From assembly GCA_032622095.1 (NCBI GenBank), contig CP136068.1:63390025-63454024 (forward strand): DNA of 64,000 nt. The letters are read 5' to 3'. The stretch's first letter is position 1, and each line of letters starts with the position of its first letter. Below, piece by piece: positions 1 to 11,703 of this stretch. Under the pieces are notes generated by a model. The model searched no databases, had not been told where the DNA came from, and saw only the letters and a list, made by a program, of their open reading frames with translations. A program made the translations under genes and the position numbers. Source of the stretch: Siphonodentalium dalli. Lineage: Eukaryota; Mollusca; Scaphopoda; Gadilida; Siphonodentaliidae.

Positions 1-1397
1 CACCGTCGACTCGAATTTAAATCGGAGACATGCAAACGAGCTACATAATGGTATGCTAATGAGGGAATTCCAATGCAAACAGGAAAACACCAACGAGCAT
101 GACGTAATTTGGTGGTATTTGAATTCGAGTCGACGATAGTGCGACGTTTGTTTCAAATTAAATGCGAGTAGACGCACTAAATAAATATTTATTTCGTTTG
201 GATATACACGCTATACTGCATGTGCATGGACGCGTGTGCAAATTTCACATCAACGATGGGTTGAAATTGTTCTTGTAATTTGATTTTCTCCAACAATGAA
301 TTATTGGGGAATTTGTTGTTTTTAGACCAACATTTGCAACATTTTGACTGAAATGGCCATCAGTCGGGAAGTCTGTGTCCTAGTCCCTCATGACCCCCGT
401 GGCCAACCAAAAAAAAAATACTAATTATTTTCCTATGTTTTTTTGGCCGATTGACCTCAAAATGACTCATTCCTATTTACATGTCCATGTTAACATCCAT
501 GATAAATAGTATGCACAGAAAATCATATACAGCTATTTACAGTGAATCCCCCCGCAAATCTCTGTTTTAGTGTTAAAAGGGGGGTGGGTGTCAAAAAATG
601 GTCGGAAAAAACTGCCGAAAACAGAATTTTTTTTGGCGGTGGGTGGGTACAAAAAATGATCGAAAGGGGAAAAAATGCCATACGTGCCTGAATTTTTTTC
701 TGACCCCCCCCCCCCTGCATCAGTTGGAAATTTTCCAACCTTCGTGGGGGTGTCAAATTGTAAATTTTCAACACTTGGAAAGCTTGAGGCCAGTCTAATG
801 CTATATGGATTTTTGGTTACGGTTTTCATGTTCAAAGTTCTTCTCCCGATGTGCCCAACTATGATCGGATTTTCAGGTTCAGATCTCTGATTTGTCTTCT
901 ACTGGCAGAACCATGGTCCGCCCAGTGCACGATCACAAATTTACTGATCCATTCAGTCAGGCATGTGAAAGAACAGCCAAGCGGGTTGCAAATTGAATTA
1001 CGCAAATATATTGCCCCTCCCCCAACGGAGAGTCTCTAGCCATACGTCCCTGTCCGCTATGCTTATTTTACCACGTGGTTTTAGATAGGCATACTGACGC
1101 AATATAGTGTATACCGCGTTGACCTCAACTTGCTATTAAATTGTTAAAAAGGTACAAGTACATGTCCGACCTAAAATATGTATAAAATACCTACGAAATA
1201 GCTATATAAAACCAATAATTTCCACTCCTCAGAATAGTAACATTAATTTCGTCGCTTGGAACTCAAAAGCCACATGTTCTCACTGAATTTTACGTTTTAG
1301 AATTGATATAAAACCTCCTATTTTAGCAGTTTTGACCAAAACCCTTATGAACGCTTTATGCCATTTTAAGAAATTATTTAGATTCGTCTTGAATTAA
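1..1397. other. Non-coding, repeat-like 5' flank
   Basis: No supportable gene. Short copies of a motif reading roughly GTAGTGCGACGTTTGTTCC occur near 137-155 and again twice at 1398-1490, next to GTCGA/GATTCGTCG words; they look like tandem leader units upstream of the LINE that follows. At 565-735 is a G/C-homopolymer-rich repeat (AAAAGGGGGGTGGGTGTC ... GACCCCCCCCC) related to 28945-29040. Overlapping short open frames here cross the homopolymers and are not believable proteins. Confidence 0.5.
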
Positions 1398-2135
1398 ATG
1401 CGACGTTTGTTCCAACAGACGAATTATGAATTAAACTCGAGTCTAATTCTAATTGAATTCGATTCGTCGGTAGTGCGACATTTGTTCCAAGGGTTACAAA
1501 TCTCAATAGCGAATACTATGATCGGTGAAATAACTCTCGGTGAACTCCAGGCAAATAAAAAATTTGACTTTACTAACACAAATGATGGAGATGACTGTGG
1601 CACAAATATCAACCCATACAAGCTTATTAACCATTCCTGTAACTATTACGCACCCTCACAATTTCGGGATAAAATAACGAAAACAAATAAAAGCACTTCA
1701 TTAATGGGCCTTAATTGCAGAAGCTTGAATGCTAATTGGGATAACTTCAGAGAATTGTTATGCGATATGCAAAATGATGATAATACTTTCGATGTAATCG
1801 CACTTTCAGAGATCTTCAGGATAAAAGAATCATATAATTTACCCGGTTACCAACCATTTGAATATTCAACGCGTCCAGATAACGACGATGGAAGAGGTGG
1901 GGTTGGGCTATTTATAAAAAATGGCATAACATTCCAGCATAGACCAGACTTATCAGTATTTATTCCACATGTAATCGAAACGATATTTGTTGAAATAAAC
2001 CCCAATCAAAGAAACTCATATGTTATAGGGTCAATATACAGACCCAACACAGCTCCTATGGCTGATATTGATGCTTTCGTATCCCATATTGATAGCATAA
2101 TGGAAAAACTTAATGAATCGCACACGAAAGCTTAT
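1398..2135 (+). pseudogene. LINE ORF2, endonuclease domain N-terminal half
   Basis: The open frame from 1398 reads into the insertion at 2136. The first LINE-like residues follow an ATG at about 1519. Visible motifs are a cysteine-containing lead (SCNYY), then LNCRSLNANWDNF, FDVIALSEIFR (the catalytic Glu position, normally TET/SET, here SEI), GYQPF, GRGGVGLFIK and YVIGSIYRPN. These follow the order of an APE-type endonuclease, which nicks target DNA for target-primed reverse transcription. Codons 2130-2135 (Ala-Tyr) join directly to 3055 after removing the insert and one TTAT copy. Confidence 0.82.
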
Positions 2136-3050
2136 TGTCCCCCGAAAAATTTATTTTTGGGGGACTATAGAAACGGGGTCCGTCCGTTCGGACGTACGTC
2201 CGTTCGTCCGTCCGTCCGTCCGTCACACTTTTGAGTACCTTCATGGTGTAATCATCTCCTCCTACAGATTTCATCCCAGAGATTTGAAACTTCAGAATAT
2301 TGTTGCCCATATATTGAAGATGTGCAACATGTATATAGATGACGGAAAAATTATCTTTTGACGGAGTTATTAACCCTTTTCGACTTAGAAAATTTCAACA
2401 TTTGTTATAATTTTCTGTATGAGGGTACCTTCGTGGTGTAATCAACTCCTCCTACAGTTTTCATCCTAGAGATTTGTAACTTCAGAATATGGTTGCCCAT
2501 ATATTGAAGATGTGCAACATGTATATAGATGACGGAAAAATTATCTTTTGACGGAGTTATTAACCCTTTTTGACTTAGAAAATTTCAACATTTTTTATAA
2601 TTTTCTGTATGAGGGTACCTTCGTGGTGTAATCAACTCCTCCTACAGTTTTTATCCTAGAGATTTGTAACTTCAGAATATGGTTGCCCATATATTGAAGA
2701 TGTGCAACATGTATATAGATGACGGAAAAATTATCTTTTGACGGAGTTATTAACCATTTTTGACTTAGAAAATTTCAACATTTTTTTTAATTTTCTGTAT
2801 GAGGGTACCTTCGTGGTGTAATCAACTCCTCCTACAGTTTTGATCGTAGATATTTGAAACTTCAAAGTATTGTTACCCACATATTGGAGATGTGCAACAT
2901 GTATATAGATGACGGAAAGTTTTGTTTTTTTATGGAGTAATATTATTAACCCTTTTCAACTTAGAAAATTTCAACATTTTTTTTTAATTTCTTCAACAAA
3001 GCGGCATCGACTTGCCACTTTTTCGGGGGACACTGTGGTCTGCTGACCTT
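2136..3050. mobile_element. Short non-autonomous TIR element A, copy 1, inserted in LINE
   Basis: The ends are TGTCCCCCGAAAAA on the left and TTTTTCGGGGGACACTG near the right, followed by TGGTCTGCTGACC. TTAT flanks both sides (2132-2135 and 3051-3054), and removing element plus one TTAT restores the LINE frame, which proves the insertion. The interior has about four copies of a ~190-bp unit beginning GAGGGTACCTTCGTGGTGTAATC (near 2225, 2420, 2610, 2800) and a CCGTCCGTCCGTC microsatellite at the 5' side. No transposase. A second copy is at 35787-39033. The superfamily is not recognised. Confidence 0.82.
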
Positions 3051-3054
3051 TTAT

Positions 3055-3612
3055 TTAATTGGAGATTTCAATATAGATTTACTGAATTCAGAAAATCATT
3101 CAAAAACCAACGAATTTGTAGACAACATATTTGAACGGTGCTATCTCCCTGTGATCACAAAGCCAACCCGAGTCACTGATTTCTCAGCTACCCTGATTGA
3201 TCATATACATACAAACTCAAAATGGACATTCGACTGCGGAATTATATTATCAGATGTTTCTGACCATTTTTCAACATTTTACATTGAACATGAATTTACT
3301 CAAAAAGAGATTAATACACAGCGACAACCATTAGCACCCGTTAGAGTGATAAATGAAAAAAACACGACCATATTCAAATACATCTTGAGCCGTCTATCAT
3401 TTGACTCGGTTTTTAGTTGCTCGTCAGCAGAACTAGCTTACAATAACTTTATAGAACAATATGTGGCCGCATATGAACAAGCGTTCCCACTTAGATACCC
3501 CGAACAAAGGAAAAAATATATCAAAAGAGAACCTTGGATGACCAACGGCTTATTGCAATCTTCCCTGAATAAAAACAAAACTATTTACAAAAAAACTTTC
3601 TCATCCAACTAA
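3055..3612 (+). pseudogene. LINE ORF2, endonuclease C-terminal half
   Basis: Continues the frame broken at 2135 with LIGDFNIDLL (the GDFN metal/catalytic motif), then ITKPTRVTDFSATLIDHI and VSDHFSTF (SDH motif). All are standard late motifs of APE-type LINE endonucleases. The frame closes at a TAA at 3610-3612 because of a frameshift near 3595; the next frame continues the protein (KENADKYQTF). Confidence 0.85.
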
Positions 3613-4132
3613 AGAAAATGCAGACAAATACCAAACTTTTTGCAGAATATTCAACCAAGTGAAAAGGAAGAGTAAAAACGATTACTACAAATCAAAACTT
3701 GGCGAAAGCAAGAATAACATGAGGCGAACGTGGGCAATCTTAAAAGACGCTCTTAAAGTTTCATCATCCCCACATAAACTTCCTAAAAATGTCAAATTCC
3801 AAAATAAAACATACTCGGATCCAGCTGAAATTGCACAATCGTTTAACGAATACTTCGCTTCAATAGGTCAACAAACTGCTGATAAGGTAGAAACAGTTCA
3901 CAACATTCAACCCCTTGACTATATGACAGAAAAGAACCAAAAAAAATTTCTTCCTCTCCGAAACATCAACAGCTGAAATTTTATCAACATGTGCTAAATT
4001 TTCCAATAAAAGCTGTGTAGATTTTTCGAATATATCTATGAAGTTGATGAAATGTACTATCAACGAAACTGTTTACGCACTTACACACATAATAAACTTA
4101 TCATTCGAACAAGGAATAGTGCCCATGAAAAT
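3600..4132 (+). pseudogene. LINE ORF2, linker and reverse transcriptase N-terminus
   Basis: Two frames in succession. The first reads KYQTFCRIFNQVKRKSKNDY ... YKSKL ... TWAILKDAL ... FNEYFASIGQ, the usual pre-RT linker of LINEs. After a poly-A run near 3945 the frame shifts and continues FSNKSCVDFSNISMKL ... INLSFEQGIVP, the fingers region of the reverse transcriptase. The sequence then changes to repeat B at 4133, so the catalytic FADD region is absent. Confidence 0.8.
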
Positions 4133-5190
4133 GTAGCCCGCACAAAAGGAATTAGTCATGCAAAGAGTAAAATCCAAGATGGCTGCTGGCGGCCATGTTT
4201 TTTGGCCGAACGACTCCAAAATCACTCGTTCCCATCTACATGTCAGTGTTAACATCCATGACAAATTTCATAAACTTCCGACCAACGCAACGACCTGTAG
4301 CCCGCGCCTAAGGATTTAGTCATGCAAAGAGTAAAATCGAAGATGGCTGCTGGCGGCCATGTTTTTTGGCCGAACTACCCCAAAATGACTCATTCCCATC
4401 TACATGTCAATATTAACATCCATGACAAATTTCATGATGATCAGACGAACAGTACGACCTGTAGCCCGCGCCAATGGATTTAATTTTGAAATCTAAGATG
4501 GCCGCCAGCAGCCATGTTTTTTGGCCGAATGACCCCACAATGATTCGTTCCCATCTACATGTCAATGTCAACATTCATGACAAATTTCATAAAGATTAGA
4601 CCAAAGGTACAACCTGTAGCCCGCGCCAAAGGATTTAGTCATGCAAAGAGTAAAATCCAAGATGGCTGCTGGTGGCCATGTTTTTTGGCCGAACGACTCC
4701 AAAATCACTCGTTCCCATCTACATGTCAGTGTTAACATCCATGACAAATTTCATAAACTTCCGACCAACGCAACAACCTGTAGCCCGCGCCAAAGGATTT
4801 AGTCATGCAAAGAGTAAAATCAAAGATGGCTGCTGGCAGCCATGTTTTTTGGCCGAACGACCCCAAAATCACTCGTTCCCATCTACATGTCATTATTAAC
4901 ATCAATGACAAATTTCATGATGATCAGACGAACAGTACGACCTGTAGCCCGCGCCAATGGATTCAATCTTGAAATCCAAAATGGCTGCCAGCGGCCATGT
5001 TTTTTGGCCGAATGACCCCAAAATGACTCGTTCCCATCTACATGTCAATGTCAACATTCATGACAAATTTCATAAAGATCAGACCAAAGGTACGACCTGT
5101 AGCCCGCGCCAAAGGAAATTGTTGACGGACACACGGACGACGGACGCCAAACCATGGCAATAGCTCAAACTTACAAAAGTAAGTTGAGCT
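4133..5190 (-). mobile_element. Helentron-like (HINE-type) repeat B, reverse orientation, 3' truncated
   Basis: Read on the minus strand it starts TTTTTAGCTCAACTTACTTTTG at 5190 and runs through CCATGG, a CCGTCCG stretch and tandem units of about 159 bp (ggctacaggtcgta ... gacatgtagatgggaacga ... catggccgc/cagcagccatcttgga). The distal AAGTTGAGCT and GTGTCATTGACAC hairpin found in complete copies are missing; instead the unit breaks directly into LINE coding sequence at 4132/4133. Open frames within it are repeat translations. Confidence 0.75.
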
Positions 5191-6119
5191 AAAAATAAGA
5201 TGACACCTGTACACGTAAAATTACTTCTTTTCTTTGTTTTTCAATAGTTAATTTTCTGTGTTTATTTTATAAATATATAGACCTAAATAAAATGGTAATG
5301 AATGTCCTGTTGCTTGTTGTAATAGAAGCAGAAACGTCGTTTAAAATAAGTAAAAACGAACCCGATTTACAAAGGTTACAACCGGACATGAATGGGTGAA
5401 AACGAAAGTACAAAATGACCGTCTTGCAATTTTACCCGAAACGAAACGTACACGTTCCGTTCACAATGCGTACCTCTAATCGGTTACTAAGAACAGTTAC
5501 TGTTCATCAATGAGGGCCAACTTTAGGCCTACAGCTGCACACTTCTCAGACCAGCAACATTTAGAAAGACACTTCGTTTAAAATACGTAAAAATACGTAG
5601 AATTCCACTAGATACGGCCTGATATGCACGAAACCGAAAGTACAAAATACAGTTTTCCCCGCAATCGAAATGGTCACATCCGTTCACATGGTTTGTGACT
5701 TAGTAGTTATTTAAGTCGCATTATTAAATCTTTTACGACAGCTACCGAGGGTGTGAACATTAATTAGTCCGGAATCGGAACCGGAATGAAACTTAGACAT
5801 AAAACGGGTAAAGTACAAACGTGTTTCCATTTAAAATATATATATATATTTTTTTCGCATTTCGGGAAAAAAGTTGTCGGCGGGTTCGTAAAACAACTAA
5901 TAAAATTGCTAACACCTAATTGCTATCGCCAAGGTATGGGTTAAACATCTCCCGATCGTGATCGGCCTCTCGTTTTTTAAAACTTGTTAAAAAAAGACAA
6001 CTAATGCCATTATAACATCCACCAGGGTGACCACATCAAATTTGGTTTAAATCAGTCTAAAATCGAAGACATGTAAACAGCAGATACTCAGAGCTATATG
6101 AGATATGAGGGGGGTGCCT
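5191..6119. repeat. AT-rich non-coding DNA with diverged direct repeats
   Basis: No gene seen. Two diverged direct copies start near 5338 and 5574 (CGTTTAAAATA(A/C)GTAAAAA ... AAACGAAAGTACAAAAT ... CGTTCACA); a third weak copy begins near 5790 (AAAACGGGTAAAGTACAAAC). A (TA)n run lies at about 5837-5850. Confidence 0.45.
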
Positions 6120-6387
6120 GAGAACACAGAATGTTTACTCAACACTATATAGAAGTCACATTGTGCTGGCTAAAGTGATTAATAAGATGGCAGTGTTAGC
6201 AAAATCTACTGGGAGTGACAGTTTGTTGATTGATATCTTAAAGCTCTCTGCCCCACGACAACATACCTGGACAAATTTTGTACAGGGACAAATTTTGTAC
6301 AGGGGGAAAGCCGGCATCTGTATTCGGATCTTTATTCAGTCATCTCGAATGAGGCTTTTCAGCCTGACAAACTTGGTATCTGACTGA
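6105..6387 (+). other. Possible coding exon, unrecognised
   Basis: An open frame runs from about 6108, just after a TGA, with no ATG until 6160s, through residues such as NVYSTLYRSHIVLAKVINKM and GSDSLLIDILKLSAP. The first ~55 codons look protein-like in composition. After 6255 the frame enters a small duplication (ACAAATTTTGTACAGGG twice) and looks random. No clear splice donor follows LKLSAP. It lies 1.4 kb upstream of the three-exon model at 7819-8440 in the same orientation, so it could be an upstream exon of that gene, but nothing links them directly. Confidence 0.25.
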
Positions 6388-6812
6388 GTTCTGATATTTA
6401 TCAGAACACCCTGACCAGGTTGCGATCCCCAGTTCGCTAGCCCGAGAGACCAGTTCGCTACTGACATTCCAATTTGCAATGGAAAATCTGTTTTCACAAT
6501 GCACATTGGTTGGGTTTACGTTGTTGTCCGTCACATTGGTTTGGTTGACATTATTGGCCCTTGATTGACCTAACGTATTCTTCCCAACCATTGGAATTAT
6601 AATGTTAGCCCAACATTGGACTATCACGAGTATGCTACCAGAAGTTTGGTGGGGGGGGGTATATAAATGGGATGCATCCGTGAGTCCGTCCATCAGTAAC
6701 AACTTGAAGCTCTATATCTTTGTCATCGACAGTCGGATTTCGATGCTTTCATCCATTGATTATTTTCTAGAGTCATGGCACTTATTGGATAATGAGACTT
6801 ATTGTGAAAACA

Positions 6813-7118
6813 GATTTTTACTCTTTGCATGACTAAATCCTTTGTCACACCCTACAGGCAACATCCCTCATTTAGATTGTCACCAAACTACATATGGATC
6901 TTTGAGATGGCTTCTTGAAGGGAGCGGTAAAATTTTCCCTTGTTTTCTTGTTACCAGCGCTGCTCCATCATGAAATAGTTAAAACACAACCTTTATCTAT
7001 ATTACTTAATGTATTTAATACTTAGACATTTAACTTTCCGAGTTCCCAATCGCTCCATTGACTCTTACACATGAAATTATGCCCTCTCCAGTTGAGCTGC
7101 TGTGTCATTGACACTTTC
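6813..7118 (+). mobile_element. Repeat B, 5'-truncated copy
   Basis: Begins inside the element at the TTTACTCTTTGCATGACTAA line, passes the CACCAAACTACATATGGATC segment, and ends with CAGTTGAGCTGC followed by the hairpin TGTGTCATTGACAC and TTTCATTT. The 3' terminus matches copies ending at 38963, 40823 and 44284. Confidence 0.75.
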
Positions 7119-7599
7119 ATTTATTTTATGCCCAAACAATTCTGGCAATTAGCACCATGCACTTGCTCTAGCTCATGAGCCGCCCAGCGTAAGTGTTAGC
7201 AACAGTACCTATGAATTAATTACGTAGGCATGGGTCAATTGGGAATGAGATTCGTCAATTGCCTGTTAACCGAGTACTCGGGCGGGAGTTGATGGATGGT
7301 CATATGTTGAACTTATTATCTGAACATTACCCACCAAATAATAGAAATCCATCTGCACACTTGTATTATCTTTTTTTTCTGTCTGACGTCTGCTTTTATT
7401 ACCTGAACATCCCTCCAAATGAATAATAGACCATTCCATTATATACTGTTATAATTGGATGGGAGAATCCATTTTTGGGAATGCAATATTTATATGCATC
7501 CACTGTTATTAATTATCTTTAATATCTTGTTTGCATAGGCAGTGTGAATGAGAGGAGTTAATTTTTCCTTTTTCAACGAATATGTCATGCATTAACCAC
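7119..7599. other. Non-coding interval
   Basis: AT-rich, with no repeat family or long open frame that I could recognise. Confidence 0.4.
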
Positions 7600-7697
7600 A
7601 GGTCCCCAGAACAAAAATTGACCCCACCCCCAATAGTACTTAATCCTATAGGATTAAGTACTATTGGGGGTGGGTTCAATTTTTGTTCTGGGGACCT
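7600..7697. mobile_element. 98-bp almost perfect palindrome (foldback MITE)
   Basis: Two 49-bp arms meet with no spacer at CCTATAGG; the arms differ at one position only. The ends are AGGTCCCCAGAAC...GTTCTGGGGACCT. No clear target duplication. The extreme length/spacer ratio predicts a cruciform or hairpin in single-stranded DNA. Confidence 0.85.
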
Positions 7698-7818
7698 ACC
7701 TGTTGTCAATTATATAGATTAGATGGTGTATCTGTCTTCCCTGAGGTCTTGGTATTGATTCAGAGTTATAAAATAATACTGGTTCTAATAAAAGCACTCT
7801 TGTTTTGGAAATGTTCAG

Positions 7819-8440
7819 CCTGACATGGCCTTCTTCAGCCAGACAATACATGTAATACAAACAGGTATAAAAAACATTTCGCAGACAATATATTACAGAT
7901 TGGAGAGTTCATATCTGACAGTCTTATGTGTACCAGGCACTTACAAAATCAAATTAATAGAATCTGCAAAATGTTTCTCCTGTGCAAGTGGTTTTTTTTG
8001 GGGTGGGGGATAGAATTTACTGCAGTTGTTATTGTTGGAAGCATTGACAGGAAAAACTAGAGCATCTTTGCATCTGGTGTTTGACCTAAAGTTTGAAACA
8101 TTTGTTAGAACAATATTTTATTTTTCCCCAGATTTAGAAAGTCTTTCCATATCACCATGCTCTTTCGTAAATCAAACAATATTTGAACTGGACAGATCAA
8201 CAGACAATGGCAAAAGAAAACACGCTAGTCCCATCAATCTCTTTGGTAAAAAGCGTAGAATCGGGGTACAGACAAAGAAACCAGATGTGCAGGTCTGTAT
8301 AAAAAATCATCCAAATACTCAAATAATAGAACCTCATATTTTGTGTAATGTGTTTTTTAGCTTATAAAGTTTTTTCTTAGCAGATATTTATGGTCTATGG
8401 TCCACTCTTGAAGAATAAACCAGCTGCCTTTGAGAATTGA
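7819..8440 (+). CDS. Candidate host gene, three terminal exons (partial, unrecognised)
   Basis: Exon a 7819-7864 follows AAATGTTCAG and ends AAACAG|GTATAA. Exon b 8132-8292 follows TATTTTTCCCCAG and ends GTGCAG|GTCTGT. Exon c starts 8384 after TTTTTTCTTAGCAG and reaches TGA at 8438-8440. Splice phases agree throughout: exon a leaves one base that joins AT to make Asp, and exon b ends on a full codon. The joined tail is about 87 residues. Exon b is polar and carries two basic clusters (GKRKH and GKKRR) typical of nuclear localisation signals, with SPINLFGKKRR between. The C-terminus is IFMVYGPLLKNKPAAFEN. I do not recognise the family. The 3' side shows no close AATAAA. The donor of exon b (GTCTGT) is weak, and upstream exons are not identified. 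Confidence 0.42.
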
Positions 8441-9770
8441 AGAAATCTGGGTAAAACGAATCTGAGTTTTGACCAAATTCCTGCAGTTTATGGAAAATTA
8501 CATTGGATTTAGTAACATAGTAACATATTTAGCAAACTAATTCTTCATTCCAAATTATATAGAGGGATTGTATCTGAGCCGTAAGAGATAATTTATGAGA
8601 CTGCATATAGATTATTCTGTAGAGCCAAATACATTTCTAAATATTACGTCTGAGTCTGAGCTATCAGGGTTGGTGCTGGACCAAAATTTTCTCTTGCCAA
8701 ATTAAATTGTTTTTGCCAAATTGCTAAATAATTTGCTAAATATATGATTTATAAACCCCTCTCTAGGTGAATAGATGCATAATGATCCGATGAATGCATT
8801 TTCATAATTTATTAAAATAACATTGCATGCATCAATATCGCTTCCTCAAAAAATAGAAAAATACAGGTACACACACATATAATCAGTAATGCACATATTT
8901 TGAACAAAGCATCAAGTAGTGATGATAATATGATATAGAGTGAAATATAAAGTACATATATGATGCCATATAAGGCTCTGAATGTAACATGAATATCATA
9001 GGACTAGATAATATAGAAAGTATATACTAATTCATAAATGAATAGGACTCGCTAAATGTTCCTATAGAATAAAATGTATATACACCATACCAACCAGGAA
9101 CTGTCTCTGAGACAGTTTAACTCGGCAAGCCCATGCTGACTGCAGATGTTACCAGGAGACAGGTCATGTGTGGTATAGTATATATCCAATATTCTAATCT
9201 GCCTGGCCTAAACTTGAAAAGTAGTGGTTACAGCAAAGACACATTTAATCTAGAAGTATGACTCGTATTTGACTAGATTAAAGTTGCCCGTGCATGCATA
9301 GATTAAACTTAACTAAATTTAATTACGGTACATTCCTGTGCATGCTCTTTAGAAAACTACATTAAATGAGCTCCAATACGATATGAAAGATTAGTGATCA
9401 TTTTATAAAAACGTAAAGAACATCAATGTGAACAATTAGCAATCATTATTAACAAACATGAAAGAACGGCATATGCAAATGTATATTATATAGATTTGGG
9501 TTTATGGGGCTCTCGGCTACTGGTACCTGAATTCATTAAACTATGTACTTTACTTAAGTGATGATAATTACGTATCTTAACATTCTGTCTGAATTTAACT
9601 TCATTTATGCTTTATAACTACTGTGAGATCTACTGAAGGGGCTATATCTGCGAAGCAGAAATCACCCGGATAAGCTCTGATGATAAGTTGAGGTGGTCAA
9701 CACTGCTTCTCTATTTTCTTAGGCGGTCAATTTGCCTACAGCACTGTAGGCACTGCTGGGGATTGGAAAT
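8441..9770. other. AT-rich non-coding interval
   Basis: No gene. Near 9080-9190 the words TATATACACCATACCA and TGTGTGGTATAGTATATA face each other and may be the ends of a ~110-bp foldback remnant. The rest holds TATATA and CATGCATG tracts without larger structure that I can see. Confidence 0.4.
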
Positions 9771-10262
9771 GAGGACTCCACAGCACTGTGGGTCGTTGAA
9801 CATGCCATGTAAAAGGTAGGCTGCGGCGGCAATTTAGGAAACGAGGACTCCACAGCACTGTGGGGCGTTGAGCATGCCATGTAAAAGGTAGGCTGTGGCG
9901 GCAATTTAGGAAACGAGGACTCCACAGCACTGTGGGTCGTTGAGCATGCCATGTAAAAGGTAGGCTGCGGCGGCAATTTAGGAAACGAGGACTCCACAGC
10001 ACTGTGGGTCATTGAGCATGCCATGTAAAAGGTAGGCTGCGGCGGCAATTTAGGAAACGAGGACTCCACAGCACTGTGGATCGTTGAGCATGCCATGTAA
10101 AAGGTTGGCTGTGCGGCAATTTAGGAAACGAGGACTCCACGGCACTGTGTGTCATTGAGCATGCCATGTAAAAGGTAGGCTGCGGCGGCAATTTAGGAAA
10201 CGAGGACTCCACAGCACTGTGGGTCGTTGAGCATGCCATGTAAAAGGTAGGCTGCGGTGGAA
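9771..10262. repeat. 72-bp minisatellite, seven copies
   Basis: GAGGACTCCAC recurs at 9771, 9843, 9915, 9987, 10059, 10130 and 10202 (spacing 72, 72, 72, 72, 71, 72). Because 72 is divisible by 3, minus-strand frames give a 24-residue repeated peptide with MACSTTHSAVESSFPKLPPQ; the 71-bp unit breaks the frame, so this is repeat translation and not evidence of a protein. The unit is related to the dispersed sequence at 10310-10480 and 32200-32300. Confidence 0.9.
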
Positions 10263-10490
10263 ATTCTGCTTCTATTAATAATTATGTTGCTACTAAAGGC
10301 GGCCTTCTCACAGCAGCCCTGCTGGGGATTGGAAGTAAGCACTCCACGGCGTTGTGGATCATTTAGCATATCATGCAAAATGTACTTGAGGCTTGAAATA
10401 ATATGGGTTATCACTGCTTCTATTATGCTTGCAATTGAAGGCCACCCATCTCAGGGCCTGGAACCTACGTCACCGGAAGGGTAACCCTAC
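10263..10490. repeat. Dispersed repeat related to the minisatellite unit
   Basis: Contains GCAGCCCTGCTGGGGATTGGAA, a diverged minisatellite monomer (CACTCCACGGCGTTGTGGATC) and CAGGGCCTGGAACCTACGTCA. The same words occur at 32186-32290 with the GGTTCCAGGCCCTG part inverted, so this is a dispersed family from which the 72-bp array probably grew. Confidence 0.6.
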
Positions 10491-11515
10491 ATCAAAATAA
10501 CTGTAAATAAAGTTCGACTCGCTACTTCGACATCGTTTTTTAAGTAAATACAATCGATTTTGATGTAGTATTATAAGCAAAGGAGCTATGCGACCTGCAA
10601 ATCTCAACAAATACAGAAACCGAAAATCGGAAAGAATTGCTTATAATGAGAATTTTGCGTTCGCAATTCAAAATCGCGTCAGATTTCCTATTTTCGTGCA
10701 GGTGTTAACGTCAACATTTCATGTTCTCCATGCCCTAAACTCATTTAAAAACCGTATACATTGAGTTTCGGGATATTATAAATGCTAAAATTTGAATCAA
10801 TAACAAAAAATTAACTTCTCCGTGGTTTGTTTGTAAATTTCTTAAGACACAAAGAATTTTTATGAATTTGTCTATTAATGGTAACGCCCACATCGCATTG
10901 ACGCTCACATAATATTGGCCTGTTTGCACTAACAATTGAGTCACCATCCGTATAATCCGGTAGATGAACTATTAACGATCGTGTTCACATATACACACTC
11001 TGTTAAATGCGTTACAATACACAAATGGCTGTTATAGAGATGCCAATATACTATTTGATAATCTCATATATATAAAGACGAACATAAATTCATGGCATAA
11101 TCAGGGATAATCATTGTTTTTATGTTCTCGTTGTATATTCGGTAGTTTAATTAAGTGTATGTCATGTCATTCGTTCTCTTATTCCATATTCATTGTAGTA
11201 TTACTTTGTTATTCTATTTCCGTTGGTTGAATCCATGTTAATTTGTTCATATTTCCTGTTTCGTCTGATAGTTGTCGTTAAAACATTATCATGCAATAAA
11301 GATTTCTTTAATTATATTCTATTACTAACATTCATTGTTTACCCATGTTTATTGATAATGAATTGAATGTGTTATTCGGTCCAGGAACCTTCGTTGCATG
11401 TCAAACAATTAATCTGGTCACGCATCAATTATATTCGCAATCCAAAACCAAAACATCGGGATATATGTAACGGATAAATACATTTTCAAACACCCTGTCC
11501 CATCATCAGTCAATA
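10491..11515. other. AT-rich non-coding interval
   Basis: No gene or repeat family recognised. The 68-codon minus-strand frame at 10741-10947 has no recognisable features. Confidence 0.4.
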
Positions 11516-11552
11516 ATCATATATGGGAGGCCAAATTCACATTTAATAATGA

Positions 11553-11703
11553 ATTGCGCTTAAGCGCAAATAATTGCGCTTAAGCGCAAATACCACATAT
11601 TGTGCTTAAGCGCAAATAGGGCATTTACGCTTAAGCGTAATTAATTACGCTTAAGCGCAATCAATTGCGCTTAAGCGCAATCAATTGTGCTTAAGCGTAA
11701 TTG
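11553..11703. repeat. Left array of GCGCTTAAGCGC palindromes
   Basis: Seven units of about 20 bp, each AATTGCGCTTAAGCGCAA(A/T) with single-base variants (GTGCTTAAGCGC, ACGCTTAAGCGT). The core is a 12-bp perfect palindrome with AflII site CTTAAG. It mirrors the array at the other end of the element. Likely subterminal recognition sites for a transposase; that role is inference. Confidence 0.85.

Larger units (their letters stand above)
1398..4132 (+). mobile_element. Broken non-LTR retrotransposon (LINE, APE endonuclease type), 3' truncated
   Basis: Three successive blocks in order give a LINE ORF2: an apurinic-type endonuclease, a linker, and the start of the reverse transcriptase region. 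The coding line is split by a TIR transposon at 2136-3050, carries at least two frameshifts (about 3595 and 3945) and stops abruptly at 4132, where a reverse-oriented Helentron-like repeat begins. The catalytic reverse transcriptase core is missing. Family assignment to the Jockey/CR1/L2 side of LINEs rests on motif style only. Confidence 0.85.

Noticed and set aside
523-890. Four overlapping small ORFs
   Set aside because: They span G and C homopolymers in a non-coding repeat also found at 28945-29040.
9719-10414. Minus-strand proteins with a 24-residue MACSTTHSAVESSFPK repeat
   Set aside because: They are translations of a 72-bp minisatellite; one 71-bp unit breaks the frame and two frames are open at once.
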